From JAVKLU01 sp031538895 (lineage in GTDB: Bacteria; Pseudomonadota; Gammaproteobacteria; Burkholderiales; Burkholderiaceae): a DNA stretch of 64,000 nt. The stretch spans positions 5,519-69,518 of the forward strand of contig JAVKLU010000043.1 in assembly GCA_031538895.1 (NCBI GenBank), given 5' to 3'. The notes below the pieces were generated by a model that saw only the letters and a program-made list of their open reading frames with translations, did no database searches and had not been told where the DNA came from. Positions 16,743-26,075 of the stretch are shown here, one piece after another. The position numbers and the translations under genes are program-made. Position 1 is the stretch's first letter. The number at the start of each line of letters is the position of its first letter.

Positions 16743-19700
16743 CTATTGTGCCCGCTCCACTTGGTTGACCAACGTCTGATAGCGCTCAAACAAAAGCGCG
16801 ACGCGGTCGGCGTCTTGGGCGCGGGGTTTGACGGCGTACAGCTTATCCACTAGCGCGTCTAGGGCAGTGTGCGCTTTGCGCAGGTCGGCGGGCATTAAAT
16901 CTGGGTCGTACAGCGTGGCAAGACTGGCGGGATTTGTGCCCGTTTGATGCTCCGTCCGTGCGTCCAGCACAGCCTGCGCCGCTGCTTCAATTGCTTTGCA
17001 AGCCTTGTCAGATAAGTCATCTGGCCACGGAAAGTTGTTGTACACAATGGTACTGGAATAGCGATAGCGGCTTTCCAGCCGCCCGCAGGTGTAGCGCATC
17101 CAAGCCATGTGCATTTTGCTGGTGAGCACGCCAAAGTGGTACAGGTTCGCATCAGGAACGACAAAAGTTGCGTTGCTCGCAATGACATCTGCTTTGATAA
17201 ATCCGATGGGCACGTACTCACGCATTTCGGATGAAACCCCAGGAATTAAAAGGTAGTCGGTTGTGGGTTGTCTATCTTCAACAAAAAAGGAAGGTTTTTT
17301 TGCCCATGCTTGCGTTGGAATTTTTGGACTTGCAAGGCGCATTTTTTTCACAGCATCCACGCGGTGTTTAACAAGCTTGAACTTGTTCCACTCCATGGCT
17401 TCTACGTCTTTAAGCCACAAGCACCAGCGCGGTATGTTGTTGATAAACTCTTCCGCACCTAAAAACGGGCGTATCCATTTTTTAATTTCGGGATGTGTGG
17501 CGAGGAGTTTGTTTTTTTCTTCTTCGTTGTCAATCAGAAGATTACCGCCGTCTTTGGGTGCGGAGCCCAAAAGCATGGGTGGCACTTGGCAAAGCGGAGC
17601 GGCTCTGCGCGCCAGCATGACCGTTGGCGCATCCACCAAATACGGATTGATTTGCGCCACCTTTTCTTCGGCGGCTTTGCCTGTGGGGTCTGGCTCGCCG
17701 CCCTCGTCTAGGTAGTCAAACAGGCGTTTTGGCGCGACTTTGTCCACGCGGCTTTTCAGGCCAAAGCCTACGATGACGCAGTGCACTGCCGCGTTACCGC
17801 TGGCTTCGTTGCTCCACTTAAAGGTGCGGTGGGCAAACTCAATCGCCATGCCTTGTTGCTGCATCCAGTTCCACAGCACGCCGACTTGTTCGCCTTGGCA
17901 GATGCTGTTGGTGCTGACAAAGGCGACTTTGATTTTTTCGCGTGCGGCTAAATTTTCTGCTTCGGCAAAAGCAAAGATGTCGTCTAGCGATTTTTGTGCC
18001 GCCAGTTCAGCCGCGGTGGGCGGCTCGTCCATGATGCTGGCTTGCCGGGCTTTGTTTTTAAACTCTGCATCCTTAAATTCTTTTTTGCGCTGGTTAGCGC
18101 GTGCCGCATTGGCGGCGTCGCTTAAATACTGCGCGGCTTTGATGTACCAGCCCGCCACAAAGTCCAGCACGCCGCCGCTAGATATGGCGGTGGCGCTGCC
18201 TGCGCCGCCTGTGGTGGCAAGCAGGCGCTCCATGCTTTCTTTTTGTGCGTTGGTTTGCATGGCTGCGCCGACAAAAGGCGGATTGCCCAAAATGTAATTA
18301 AGGTGCTCGGGCGGGCAAAAATCGGTCCAGTCCATATCTAGCGCATTGGCAATGCGGATGTTGGCGGATTGGTGTAGCGGCAGGCGCGGTATCCATGCTT
18401 CTAGGGTTTCGCCTGCCAGTACGTTCATTTGGTGGTCAACCAGCCACAGCGCAAGCTGCGCCACGCGGGCGGGAAATTCTTCAATCTCTAAACCGCTGAA
18501 TTGATCGACGTTCACCATTTCGCGCTTAAACGGTTCGAGGTGATACAAGCCCGTGTTTGGCAAGCCTGCGTTTGGTGCGCGTGCGTTTGATGGGTCAGTG
18601 CGAGCGGCAATGACTTTGACGGCTTTAAAAACCTCGACTTCAAGCAGTCGCAGCTCGCGGTAGGTAATGACCAGAAAGTTGCCACAGCCGCAGGCGGGGT
18701 CTAAAAAATGCAGGCGACGCAATTTTTTTTGAAATTCAAACAGCGCGTTGATGCTGGTTTTGATTTTTTGAAACTCGGCGTGCAGCTCGTCTAAAAACAG
18801 CGGGTGGATGAGTTTGAAGATGTTCTCTTCGCTGGTGTAGTGCGCGCCTAGCTCGCGGCGCAAGTCCAGTTTGGTGTCCAAACCTTCTTCGTCCATGACG
18901 TGCTGAAACATGGAGCCAAAGATTGCGGGCGAAATGCGCGACCAGTCTAGGTAGCAGCAGTCCAGCAGCAGCCCGCGCATATGGGTGTCAAAGCTGGCGG
19001 TACGAATTTTTTCTTCAAACAGTTTGCCGTTGACGTAGGGGAAGTTTTTAAACCATGTGGGGGCTTTGCTTTGGCGCTCGCTAAATTCGGTGTCTAGCTC
19101 GTCAAATAGCTGGGTGATGACTTGGCCCACGTTGCTGCCGTCCTCTACGGTACCGCGTTCAATTAAGTCGGTAAAGCGTCCCGCAGGTTCAAAAAGCCCA
19201 GTCTTGTCGGCAAACATACAAAACAGCAGCCGCACCAAGAGCAGTTGCAGCGGGTGGCGTTTGTAGCCGTCGCGGCGCAGCGCGGTGTGTAGGCGGGCGA
19301 GCTTTTTAACGGCCTCGTCGTTAATGGGATCGCTGGCTTCTACGCGCGCGCTGGCACGGCCCACCACAAAGCCAAAGAGGCTTACTTTTTGCGGCAGTTC
19401 GGCAAGAGTAAAGCGTGCCTCAGTCCCTGCGCTTAGGTCTTTGAGCCAAAAGTTTTGAAAGTCGCACACCAGTAAATAGCGCGGGTGCTCTTCGGGTTTG
19501 AGGTTGACGCAGTAGTCGGCGGCCTGGTCTTGCGCGAGTACTAAATTTTCACCTGCGCTTTTGTGCTCAATCAGTAACAGTCCAGGCCAAAAATAATCGG
19601 CAAAGCCCGTGTGCTTATTGAGTTTTTTGACGCGGCTTTCAAACACGCCCACGCGGTGACTGTCTACACCAAACACGTCAAAAAATTTGAGCCAAAAAGT

Positions 19701-19790
19701 TTGCGCCTGCGATTTTTCATCGCGGGCATTTTTAAATTCGGCAGCAAATGCGCTAGCGCGGGTTTGAATGTCTTGCCAGCTTTGTGCCAT
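16743..19790 (-). CDS. MmeI-like single-chain restriction-modification protein (Type IIL)
   Basis: A 1015-residue protein combining nuclease, helical spacer, adenine methyltransferase and specificity domain. The N-terminus holds a PD-(D/E)XK-type site: GFADYFWPGLLLIEHKSAG (Asp...Glu-His-Lys). The methyltransferase has motif I as LDPACGCGNFLVI (Ser usually stands where Cys is) near residue 370 and motif IV as ILGNPPFVG near residue 520. The C-terminal part carries a target-recognition segment (SRYRYSSTIVYNNFPWP). Such enzymes cut foreign DNA and methylate one strand of their own site. No separate methylase or specificity gene is nearby, which suits this self-contained class. Start ATG at 19790 lacks a strong ribosome site. 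Confidence 0.85.
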   Translation of the reverse strand: MAQSWQDIQTRASAFAAEFKNARDEKSQAQTFWLKFFDVFGVDSHRVGVFESRVKKLNKHTGFADYFWPGLLLIEHKSAGENLVLAQDQAADYCVNLKPEEHPRYLLVCDFQNFWLKDLSAGTEARFTLAELPQKVSLFGFVVGRASARVEASDPINDEAVKKLARLHTALRRDGYKRHPLQLLLVRLLFCMFADKTGLFEPAGRFTDLIERGTVEDGSNVGQVITQLFDELDTEFSERQSKAPTWFKNFPYVNGKLFEEKIRTASFDTHMRGLLLDCCYLDWSRISPAIFGSMFQHVMDEEGLDTKLDLRRELGAHYTSEENIFKLIHPLFLDELHAEFQKIKTSINALFEFQKKLRRLHFLDPACGCGNFLVITYRELRLLEVEVFKAVKVIAARTDPSNARAPNAGLPNTGLYHLEPFKREMVNVDQFSGLEIEEFPARVAQLALWLVDHQMNVLAGETLEAWIPRLPLHQSANIRIANALDMDWTDFCPPEHLNYILGNPPFVGAAMQTNAQKESMERLLATTGGAGSATAISSGGVLDFVAGWYIKAAQYLSDAANAARANQRKKEFKDAEFKNKARQASIMDEPPTAAELAAQKSLDDIFAFAEAENLAAREKIKVAFVSTNSICQGEQVGVLWNWMQQQGMAIEFAHRTFKWSNEASGNAAVHCVIVGFGLKSRVDKVAPKRLFDYLDEGGEPDPTGKAAEEKVAQINPYLVDAPTVMLARRAAPLCQVPPMLLGSAPKDGGNLLIDNEEEKNKLLATHPEIKKWIRPFLGAEEFINNIPRWCLWLKDVEAMEWNKFKLVKHRVDAVKKMRLASPKIPTQAWAKKPSFFVEDRQPTTDYLLIPGVSSEMREYVPIGFIKADVIASNATFVVPDANLYHFGVLTSKMHMAWMRYTCGRLESRYRYSSTIVYNNFPWPDDLSDKACKAIEAAAQAVLDARTEHQTGTNPASLATLYDPDLMPADLRKAHTALDALVDKLYAVKPRAQDADRVALLFERYQTLVNQVERAQ

Positions 19791-19815
19791 GGGTGAAAAG
19801 TCTTTGAAGTATTGG

Positions 19816-19911
19816 TTGCGGATAGAAAATCCAATGTAGAAAATCTAAACGCATGATCAGCATGAACAGCATGAACACGATGATAACCGAGACTTTGAGC
19901 AGGACAGGCCG
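19816..19911. repeat. Leader repeat, copy A, upstream of the MmeI-like gene
   Basis: Direct repeat with 21276-21357. Shared blocks include TTGCGGATAGAAAATCCAA, GAACACGATGATAACC, CTTTGAGC and GGACAGGCCG; copy A has a 14-bp tandem insertion (TGTAGAAAATCTAA) and an extra AGCATGAAC unit. Each copy lies 25-35 bp upstream of the start codon of a minus-strand gene. The rest of the 19791-20003 gap holds no gene I can support. Confidence 0.75.
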
Positions 19912-20003
19912 CTACTCTCGTATAGACTGGGGATGCTCGTGCATTTGTTCCCTTGTTCGAGATTAGGCCCCTGATGTGCCATCCCCTAAATTTTTGGGGC
20001 GAC

Positions 20004-21242
20004 TTAAGGCATTATTTTTAATACCTCGTCTTTAGTGCCTTGCCAAGGCTTGTGCAATACAAGATACGCGACACCACCTATCACAAGACCCCAAAAAGCT
20101 GCACCAAGACCTAAAAAGGTCATACCGGACGCCGTCACTAGAAAGGTGATTACGCTGGATTCCAAATGCTTTGTCTCTTGAGCCATTCCAACTAGTCCAG
20201 TAGTGATAGCACCGATCAACGCCAGACCGGCCAAGGCCGCAATCAACTCTTTTGGTAACGATGAGAACAGTAGCACTAACGCGCCACCGAAAGTGCCGAT
20301 CAGAACATAGATCAATCCACAGGCAATACCAGAGATATATCGCCGGTCGGCTTGCTCGTGTGCTTCACGGCCAGTGCAGATGGCGGCAGTTATTGCGGCA
20401 AGATTGACACCGTGCGATCCAAATGGTGCTAACAGTAAAGACAGTCCGCCGGTAACGGTGACTATGTTTTTTGCGGGCACCGGATAACCTGAAGTTCGAA
20501 GCACTGCCATGCCTGGCACGTACTGCCCTGTTAACGTGACCAATGCCAGCGGCAGGCCAAGACTGAGGATTGCGTGCCATGACCACTATGGAGTCACCCA
20601 TACGGGGCTCACTATTTGTAGACTCACTTGATTAAGTTGAGTCTGACCGGCTGCCACAGCCAATATGATTCCTACCACCATTACCGCTGCAATGGCGTAG
20701 CGTGGTTTCAGACGACGAAATCCTAGGAATGTTGCTAGCATTGCCAACACCAACCACGGACTGGCTTTGATTGAAGTGAAAACTTCGATGCCAAAACGTA
20801 ACAGGATGCCAACGAGCATTGCTGCCGCGATGCCTTTTGGTATCCGTTCAATCAGCTTATCAAATACCCCAGTAGCGCCGATAGCGGTAATGACCAGCGC
20901 ACTGACAAGATACGCACCAATTGCTTCGTGTAACGACATGCCAGGCAGCATCACCACCAGTAAGGCAGCACCTGGTGTCGACCAAGCAGTTATTACGGGA
21001 GTTTTCAAGCGCCAACTCAACCATAGGCCGCTTAATCCGCTGCCGATTGAAATAGCCCAAATCCAGGAGGAAATCAGTTCGGTGCTCAGATTCGCCAGAT
21101 GTGCCGCTTTGAACACGATTACGAGTGGGCCAGCGTATGAGATGAGCACCGCTAGAAAGCCTGCAACCAAGGCCGAGAGTGATGCGTCTTGACGAATTTG
21201 CGTCAAGGATGGTATCAAGGATGGCGTTGAAGATGGTGTCAT
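20004..21242 (-). pseudogene. benE: benE, benzoate/H+ symporter family, with in-frame amber stop
   Basis: A single minus-strand frame of 413 codons matches BenE-family transporters throughout: N-terminal helices with VITAWSTPGAALLV, then IERIPKGIAAAMLVGILLRFG, and after the break PLALVTLTGQYVPGMAVLRT, PFGSHGVNLAAITAAIC, a BenE core motif. It is interrupted by one TAG at 20586-20588 (context VWVTP-stop-WSWHAIL), with the frame preserved on both sides. One base change would restore it, so inactivation is recent, or the stop is read through. The family imports benzoate or related acids; no catabolic genes accompany it. Confidence 0.85.
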
Positions 21243-21275
21243 ATGAACACGTTAATCACAAAAAAAATCAAGGAG

Positions 21276-21357
21276 TTGCGGATAGAAAATCCAAGCGCAT
21301 GAGAAGAATGAGCAGGATGAACACGATGATAACCTAGGCTTTGAGCGGGACAGGCCG
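21276..21357. repeat. Leader repeat, copy B, upstream of benE
   Basis: Second copy of the repeat at 19816-19911, in the same orientation and at a similar distance (34 bp) from the start codon of its minus-strand gene. It may be a duplicated promoter or untranslated leader, or a recombination scar from the arrival of the two genes. Confidence 0.75.
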
Positions 21358-21440
21358 TCAGGCGCAACCTGTCGCGCAGCGTCCGCGTAAACTGGCGGGT
21401 TGGGCGTTTTTAGTTGCCGTGCGAACTTGGAGCCTATTTA

Positions 21441-22766
21441 TTATTCTTTAATCACTACCACTTCATTATTTTTTACGACTAATTCGGCACTAAAAACATA
21501 AGAAACATCCAATCTTTCTTTTGCTGTTTTTTGTATAATCAAATCTCTTCTGAGCACTTTTTTATCAAAAACTTTATTACCATTTACGTATATCTTAACG
21601 TTTTGATCTAAATCAACAATATTATCATTTAAATATAATTTTAATTCCGTTGCATAATTGCTAAGTATATGAATACTATTGCCATCACGCACTTCAACAT
21701 CTATTTTTTTATTTAGATTGTTATAATTTTCACCAACTAAATCAACTTGCCCCACCCCTAACCAATAAAAATATTGTGTAGGACCAAAAGAATTTTGCAA
21801 CCAAATTACTCGTTTAGGATAGGGATTTCGTACTTTATCACGAATAAATTTAATCCCAACATCATCTAAATAATCTATCCAATGTGGTTTATCCTCAAAT
21901 ATAGATACCAAATGATCATATCCTCCTAGATTATCATTTGCTTTTAAATCTGCTAATTTTGTTTTCCATTCCCTTGCTAATCCATTTCGATTAAAAGAAT
22001 CATCCTGACCGCCCATATTTAATGCAAATGGGATATTACGCAAAGTAATTGGATCAACTTCGCCTGGATGTCCAGCACTCATAGAAGCCCCCGCCCAATG
22101 ATCCGATAATCTAGATGCCAATCTAAACGTGCCATCGCCTCCTGCCGAATATCCCATAATATAAATTTTATTAGGATTAATTTCTCCAAATAATGTCGCG
22201 GCCCTAATAACATCATCTATTAACTTATTCATGGGTTGTTGAAACCACATATTCCATTCATTTACAGGCGCTCTAGGCACTATCATTAAGCCTTCAGATA
22301 AACTTCCATAACGTACATAGCCCGGATCTCCACCCATCATATAAACTTGATTATTCCATTGTCCATCATTTGTAGAAGCTGGTGCTCCACCACCACCATG
22401 CATAGAAATATATACACTCCAACCGCCAGCAGGTTTGCTTCCCACAGTAAATTTTTTAAATTTCATTGTTTGTCCATCTGCTGTAAAAAATGGATCTCCA
22501 GCAGTTTTATTCCAACCTTCAGATAATCGAGGTTTAATAACATTCATTTCTTGATCATAATAACGAGAGGCTAAGGCATTTGCATTTATTTTTGTTAAAC
22601 CTAACTCTTCAGTAATAGGGGGTGAAGTATTAGAACCGTTATTAGCCGGGGGTGAAGTATTAGAAGATGGTGTACTGTTGTTTGTGGTAGATAGGATGTT
22701 ATCACCACACCCTATAATGCTTGATGCCAGCAGCAATGAGATAATCAAATTTGTCAGTTTTTTCAT
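21441..22766 (-). CDS. Lipoprotein alpha/beta hydrolase, AT-rich
   Basis: From the Met at 22766 the product has a lipoprotein signal peptide (LIISLLLASSIIGC), a Ser/Asn/Pro linker with a duplicated NTSPP unit, and a catalytic domain of the alpha/beta hydrolase type: oxyanion-region SMHGGGGAP, nucleophile elbow MGYSAGGDG, NMGGQDDSF and a histidine in DKPHWIDY. It resembles esterase/depolymerase families rather than a characterised enzyme. A C-terminal 100-residue beta-rich domain follows (EVRDGNSIHILSNYATELKL...), perhaps a binding module. Base composition is far more AT-rich than the neighbours, pointing to recent transfer. GGGAG precedes the chosen start; a longer frame from 22859 is not favoured. 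Confidence 0.8.
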   Translation of the reverse strand: MKKLTNLIISLLLASSIIGCGDNILSTTNNSTPSSNTSPPANNGSNTSPPITEELGLTKINANALASRYYDQEMNVIKPRLSEGWNKTAGDPFFTADGQTMKFKKFTVGSKPAGGWSVYISMHGGGGAPASTNDGQWNNQVYMMGGDPGYVRYGSLSEGLMIVPRAPVNEWNMWFQQPMNKLIDDVIRAATLFGEINPNKIYIMGYSAGGDGTFRLASRLSDHWAGASMSAGHPGEVDPITLRNIPFALNMGGQDDSFNRNGLAREWKTKLADLKANDNLGGYDHLVSIFEDKPHWIDYLDDVGIKFIRDKVRNPYPKRVIWLQNSFGPTQYFYWLGVGQVDLVGENYNNLNKKIDVEVRDGNSIHILSNYATELKLYLNDNIVDLDQNVKIYVNGNKVFDKKVLRRDLIIQKTAKERLDVSYVFSAELVVKNNEVVVIKE

Positions 22767-22931
22767 CACTGTATCTATCTCCCTAATAAGCATAAATAGA
22801 CGCAACAGAGAGAATATAACTGTTGCATCCAAGGTTAATGCACATGGCAAAAACGCCATGTATTCGCTTGCTACCCTGAGCCAGTCGGCTGTGCCGCCGT
22901 CGCGCGCACAACCTCTCCCAGCAGCACGATT

Positions 22932-24272
22932 TTAGTGCATTGCCACCTGATCTAAATCTTCCACGCGCAAACGAACCACTTGTGCCGACACTGCGGGCAG
23001 TGCTTGAATTGCGGCAATTGCGCTATCAATGCGCGCTTCTTGTGCGCCGTGCGTGACGATGATGACATCGGTTCCCGCATTGCCACCTTGATGCGACGAT
23101 GTTCTTTGTAACATCGCGTCAATAGAAATCATTTGATCGGCTAATAATTTAGTAATCGCAGCTAACACGCCCGCTTCATCTTTGACTGGAATACGCAAGT
23201 AATAACGGGTGTGAATGTCGCCAATCGGCAGTACCGGAATAGGGTTAAGTGATTCGGCGTGGAAAGCCAAATGCGGCACGTGATGCTGCGGATCGGCCAA
23301 TTCCAAGCGCGCGACATCAACCAAGTCGGCGACGACGGCTGAAGCGGTTTCTTCTGACCCCGCGCCGGCGCCGTAATACGCGGTGATTCCTGCGGCATCG
23401 CTTTTAATCATGATGCCATTCATCGCACCGTTCACATTGGCCAACAAGCAGTTTTCAGGAATTAACGAGGGATGCACGCGCAGTTCTATGCCCTGTTCGC
23501 TGCGGCGGGCAATGCCGATCAACTTAATCCGATAGCCTAATTTTTCTGCGTAAGTAATATCAATTGCTTGTAATTGGGTAATGCCCTCGATGTGGGCACG
23601 TGAAAACTGAATTGGGATACCAAACGCAATCGCGCTTAATAGCGTGGCTTTGTGGCCCGCGTCTATGCCTTCGATGTCAAAAGTGGGATCAGCCTCGGCG
23701 TAACCCAATAGCTGTGCTTGTTTGAGGGCATCGGTAAAACTGCTGCCATGCTGTTTCATCTGCGTCAAAATAAAGTTGGTGGTGCCGTTGATGATGCCCG
23801 CGACCCATTCAATGCGATTTCCGGCTAAGGCTTCGCGCAAGGCTTTTATGATGGGGATACTGACCGCGACTGCGGCTTCAAATGCGACCATGACACCGTG
23901 TTGGCGCGCGGCGGCAAAAATTTCGTTGCCGTGTTCGGCCAATAAGGCTTTGTTGGCGGTAATGACGTGTTTGCCTGCGTTTATGGCGTCCAATACGGCG
24001 AGGCGTGCCGTCGTTGTACCACCCATGACTTCGACCACGACGCTGATGTCATCGGCTTTGGTCACGGCACTTAAATCCTGGGTCAGCGGAATATCCACGC
24101 CCATATTTTGAGTGATCGCGCGCGCTTTATCGAGCGAGCGCACACCAATTCGGGTGATCACAATCGGGCGTCCAATACGCCGTTCAATTTCATCGCGATT
24201 GCGTAACAATACTTTGAGCGTCCCGCTCCCGACAGTGCCTAGGCCTAACAGTCCAACTGAAAGAGGTTTCAT
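22932..24272 (-). CDS. hom: Homoserine dehydrogenase
   Basis: NAD(P)H-dependent reduction of aspartate semialdehyde to homoserine, the branch to threonine and methionine. Motifs: GLLGLGTVGSGTLKVL (nucleotide site), VVEVMGGTTTARL, VITANKALLAEHG, GIINGTTNFILTQM, YAEADPTFDIEGIDAGHK. A C-terminal ACT domain (YYLRIPVKDEAGVLAAITKLL) fits feedback control by threonine. The aminotransferase gene alaA lies 49 bp upstream on the same strand, probably one operon; thrC is nearby on the opposite strand. Confidence 0.95.
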   Translation of the reverse strand: MKPLSVGLLGLGTVGSGTLKVLLRNRDEIERRIGRPIVITRIGVRSLDKARAITQNMGVDIPLTQDLSAVTKADDISVVVEVMGGTTTARLAVLDAINAGKHVITANKALLAEHGNEIFAAARQHGVMVAFEAAVAVSIPIIKALREALAGNRIEWVAGIINGTTNFILTQMKQHGSSFTDALKQAQLLGYAEADPTFDIEGIDAGHKATLLSAIAFGIPIQFSRAHIEGITQLQAIDITYAEKLGYRIKLIGIARRSEQGIELRVHPSLIPENCLLANVNGAMNGIMIKSDAAGITAYYGAGAGSEETASAVVADLVDVARLELADPQHHVPHLAFHAESLNPIPVLPIGDIHTRYYLRIPVKDEAGVLAAITKLLADQMISIDAMLQRTSSHQGGNAGTDVIIVTHGAQEARIDSAIAAIQALPAVSAQVVRLRVEDLDQVAMH

Positions 24273-24321
24273 AAAAAAAAATCAAAGGTCAATAAAAAGC
24301 TGATGCAATAAAGATGCCGAA

Positions 24322-25542
24322 TTACGCTTGTCGAATCCGTGCCAAATAACGCGCGATGCGATTGATCGCATCGACCAAATCATCGGTATTGCATAAAAAA
24401 ACCAGACGGAAATGCGCATGATCAATCCAATTGAATCCGGTTCCTTGAACGATCAATAATTTTTCTTGGGCCAGTAATTCATAGGCAAATTGTTGATCGT
24501 CTTGGATGGGATACATTTTGGGATCCAAGCGCGGAAACATATACAGCGCGGCTTTTGGCTTGACACAAGTCACACCAGGAATCGCCGTGAGAAGCTCGTA
24601 AGCCAAATCGCGTTGTCGGCACAAGCGTCCAGTCGGTGAAATTAAATCATTGATACTTTGATAACCGCCCAGTGCCGTTTGAATCGCCAATTGCCCCATC
24701 ACATTAGGACACAAGCGCATTGATGAGAGCATCGTCAGGCCTTCCAAATAATCGCGCGCTTTGTTTTTAGCGCCCGATACGATCATCCATGCGGAGCGAA
24801 AACCACAGGCGCGGTAATTTTTGGAAAGGCCATTCATGCTGACAAATAACACATCATCGGCCAAGGACGCAATCGCCGTGTGCGTATTGCCGTCGTATAC
24901 AGTTTTGTCATAGACCTCGTCGGCCATGATGATTAAATTATTCGCGCGCGCAATTTCAACCAGTCCCAACAGCGTTTTTAGGGGATATAAAGCGCCGGTG
25001 GGATTGTTGGGATTGATGACTACCAGGGCGCGGGTACGCGGTGTGACTTTGGCGCGAATATCATCCAAATCAGGTAGCCAATCATTACTTTCATCACAAG
25101 CGTAATGCCGCGCAGTGCCGCCCGCTAAATTCGTCGCCGCAGTCCACAGCGGATAGTCAGGCGCGGGAATGAGAATTTCATCACCGGGGTTAAGCAAGGC
25201 CATGGTGGCGGTATGAATCAATTCAGATACGCCGTTACCGAGATAAATATCCTCGACATCGACGCCCGCAATTTTCTTTTCTTGGGCGTAGTGCATGACG
25301 GCTTTACGCGCGGCAAACAAACCTTTGGAGTCCGAATAACCGGATGCTTGGTTGATGTTGCGCATCACATCTTGCACGATTTCTTCGGGAGGTTCAAAAC
25401 CAAACGCCGCCAAATTGCCGATATTTAATTTCAAAATTCGCTGCCCGTCTTCTTCCATGCGTTTGGCTTGGGAGACGACTGGACCGCGAATGTCATAACA
25501 GACATTGGCCAATTTTTGTGATTTTTCAATAGTGAAAGTCAT
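24322..25542 (-). CDS. alaA: AlaA-type pyridoxal-phosphate aminotransferase
   Basis: Class I aminotransferase closely matching glutamate-pyruvate aminotransferase AlaA: QKLANVCYDIRGPVVSQAKR, GYSDSKGLFAARKAV, YLGNGVSELI, APDYPLWTAA, VINPNNPTGA, ADEVYDK and the PLP lysine in MNGLSKNYR. Two normally conserved positions differ: LNIGNLAAFGF where NIGNPAPFGF is usual, and ACGFRSAW where VAGFRQGW is usual; these lie near the substrate pocket. In Burkholderiales relatives this gene precedes hom. Divergent from the Mth938-like gene across a 135-bp gap that must hold promoters for both. Confidence 0.92.
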   Translation of the reverse strand: MTFTIEKSQKLANVCYDIRGPVVSQAKRMEEDGQRILKLNIGNLAAFGFEPPEEIVQDVMRNINQASGYSDSKGLFAARKAVMHYAQEKKIAGVDVEDIYLGNGVSELIHTATMALLNPGDEILIPAPDYPLWTAATNLAGGTARHYACDESNDWLPDLDDIRAKVTPRTRALVVINPNNPTGALYPLKTLLGLVEIARANNLIIMADEVYDKTVYDGNTHTAIASLADDVLFVSMNGLSKNYRACGFRSAWMIVSGAKNKARDYLEGLTMLSSMRLCPNVMGQLAIQTALGGYQSINDLISPTGRLCRQRDLAYELLTAIPGVTCVKPKAALYMFPRLDPKMYPIQDDQQFAYELLAQEKLLIVQGTGFNWIDHAHFRLVFLCNTDDLVDAINRIARYLARIRQA

Positions 25543-25677
25543 AGCAATTTTTAGAATACAAAACCCCGATTGTGCATGAGAAGGACCGAGATAATGTAAG
25601 TCGCTTTATTTGCGTTAGCATCGCAGGCCTTTTTTTAATCGATAAGCTCATCCCATTCTCTTACCTTATTACCTTTT

Positions 25678-26043
25678 ATGTCTCTTGAACTGAATCAACA
25701 CAGTGGTTATATCGTGCAAGCCTATGATGAACAGACCGTGACGATCATGATGCAGGTGTACAGCAATAGTATGATGGTCATGCCCGATCGTGCACCAGAG
25801 CCTTGGCCAGTCACCAGTTTTCAGCACATTGATGCGACGCATTTGGCAATATTGTTGCGTTGGTCACCTGAATTAATTTTGTTGGGTTGCGGCGTGATAC
25901 ATGCGTTTTTGCCCGCGTCTTTGATGAAAGTCTGTTGGCAAGCCAAAGTTGCGTGCGACGTGATGAGCAATGCCAGCGCCTGCCGTACTTACAACGTGCT
26001 CGCCAGTGAAGGGCGTCAAGTCGTTTTAGCACTGGTTTTGTAA
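25678..26043 (+). CDS. Mth938-like (Xcc1710) domain protein
   Basis: A 121-residue protein of the Mth938/DUF498 family, recognised from the order SGYIVQAYDEQTVTI, PWPVTSFQHIDATHL, PELILLGCG and SNASACRTYNVLASEGRQV. The family is a small alpha/beta fold of unclear role; a eukaryotic member assists complex I assembly. Next to alaA and thrC as in Burkholderiales. Confidence 0.88.
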   Translation: MSLELNQHSGYIVQAYDEQTVTIMMQVYSNSMMVMPDRAPEPWPVTSFQHIDATHLAILLRWSPELILLGCGVIHAFLPASLMKVCWQAKVACDVMSNASACRTYNVLASEGRQVVLALVL

Positions 26044-26075
26044 ACATTCATTTTTAATTTTTGATTGATTTTTGT

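Noticed and set aside
16743..22766. Prophage or integrative element
   Set aside because: No integrase, phage structural genes or attachment-site duplications were found; only the leader repeat is shared.
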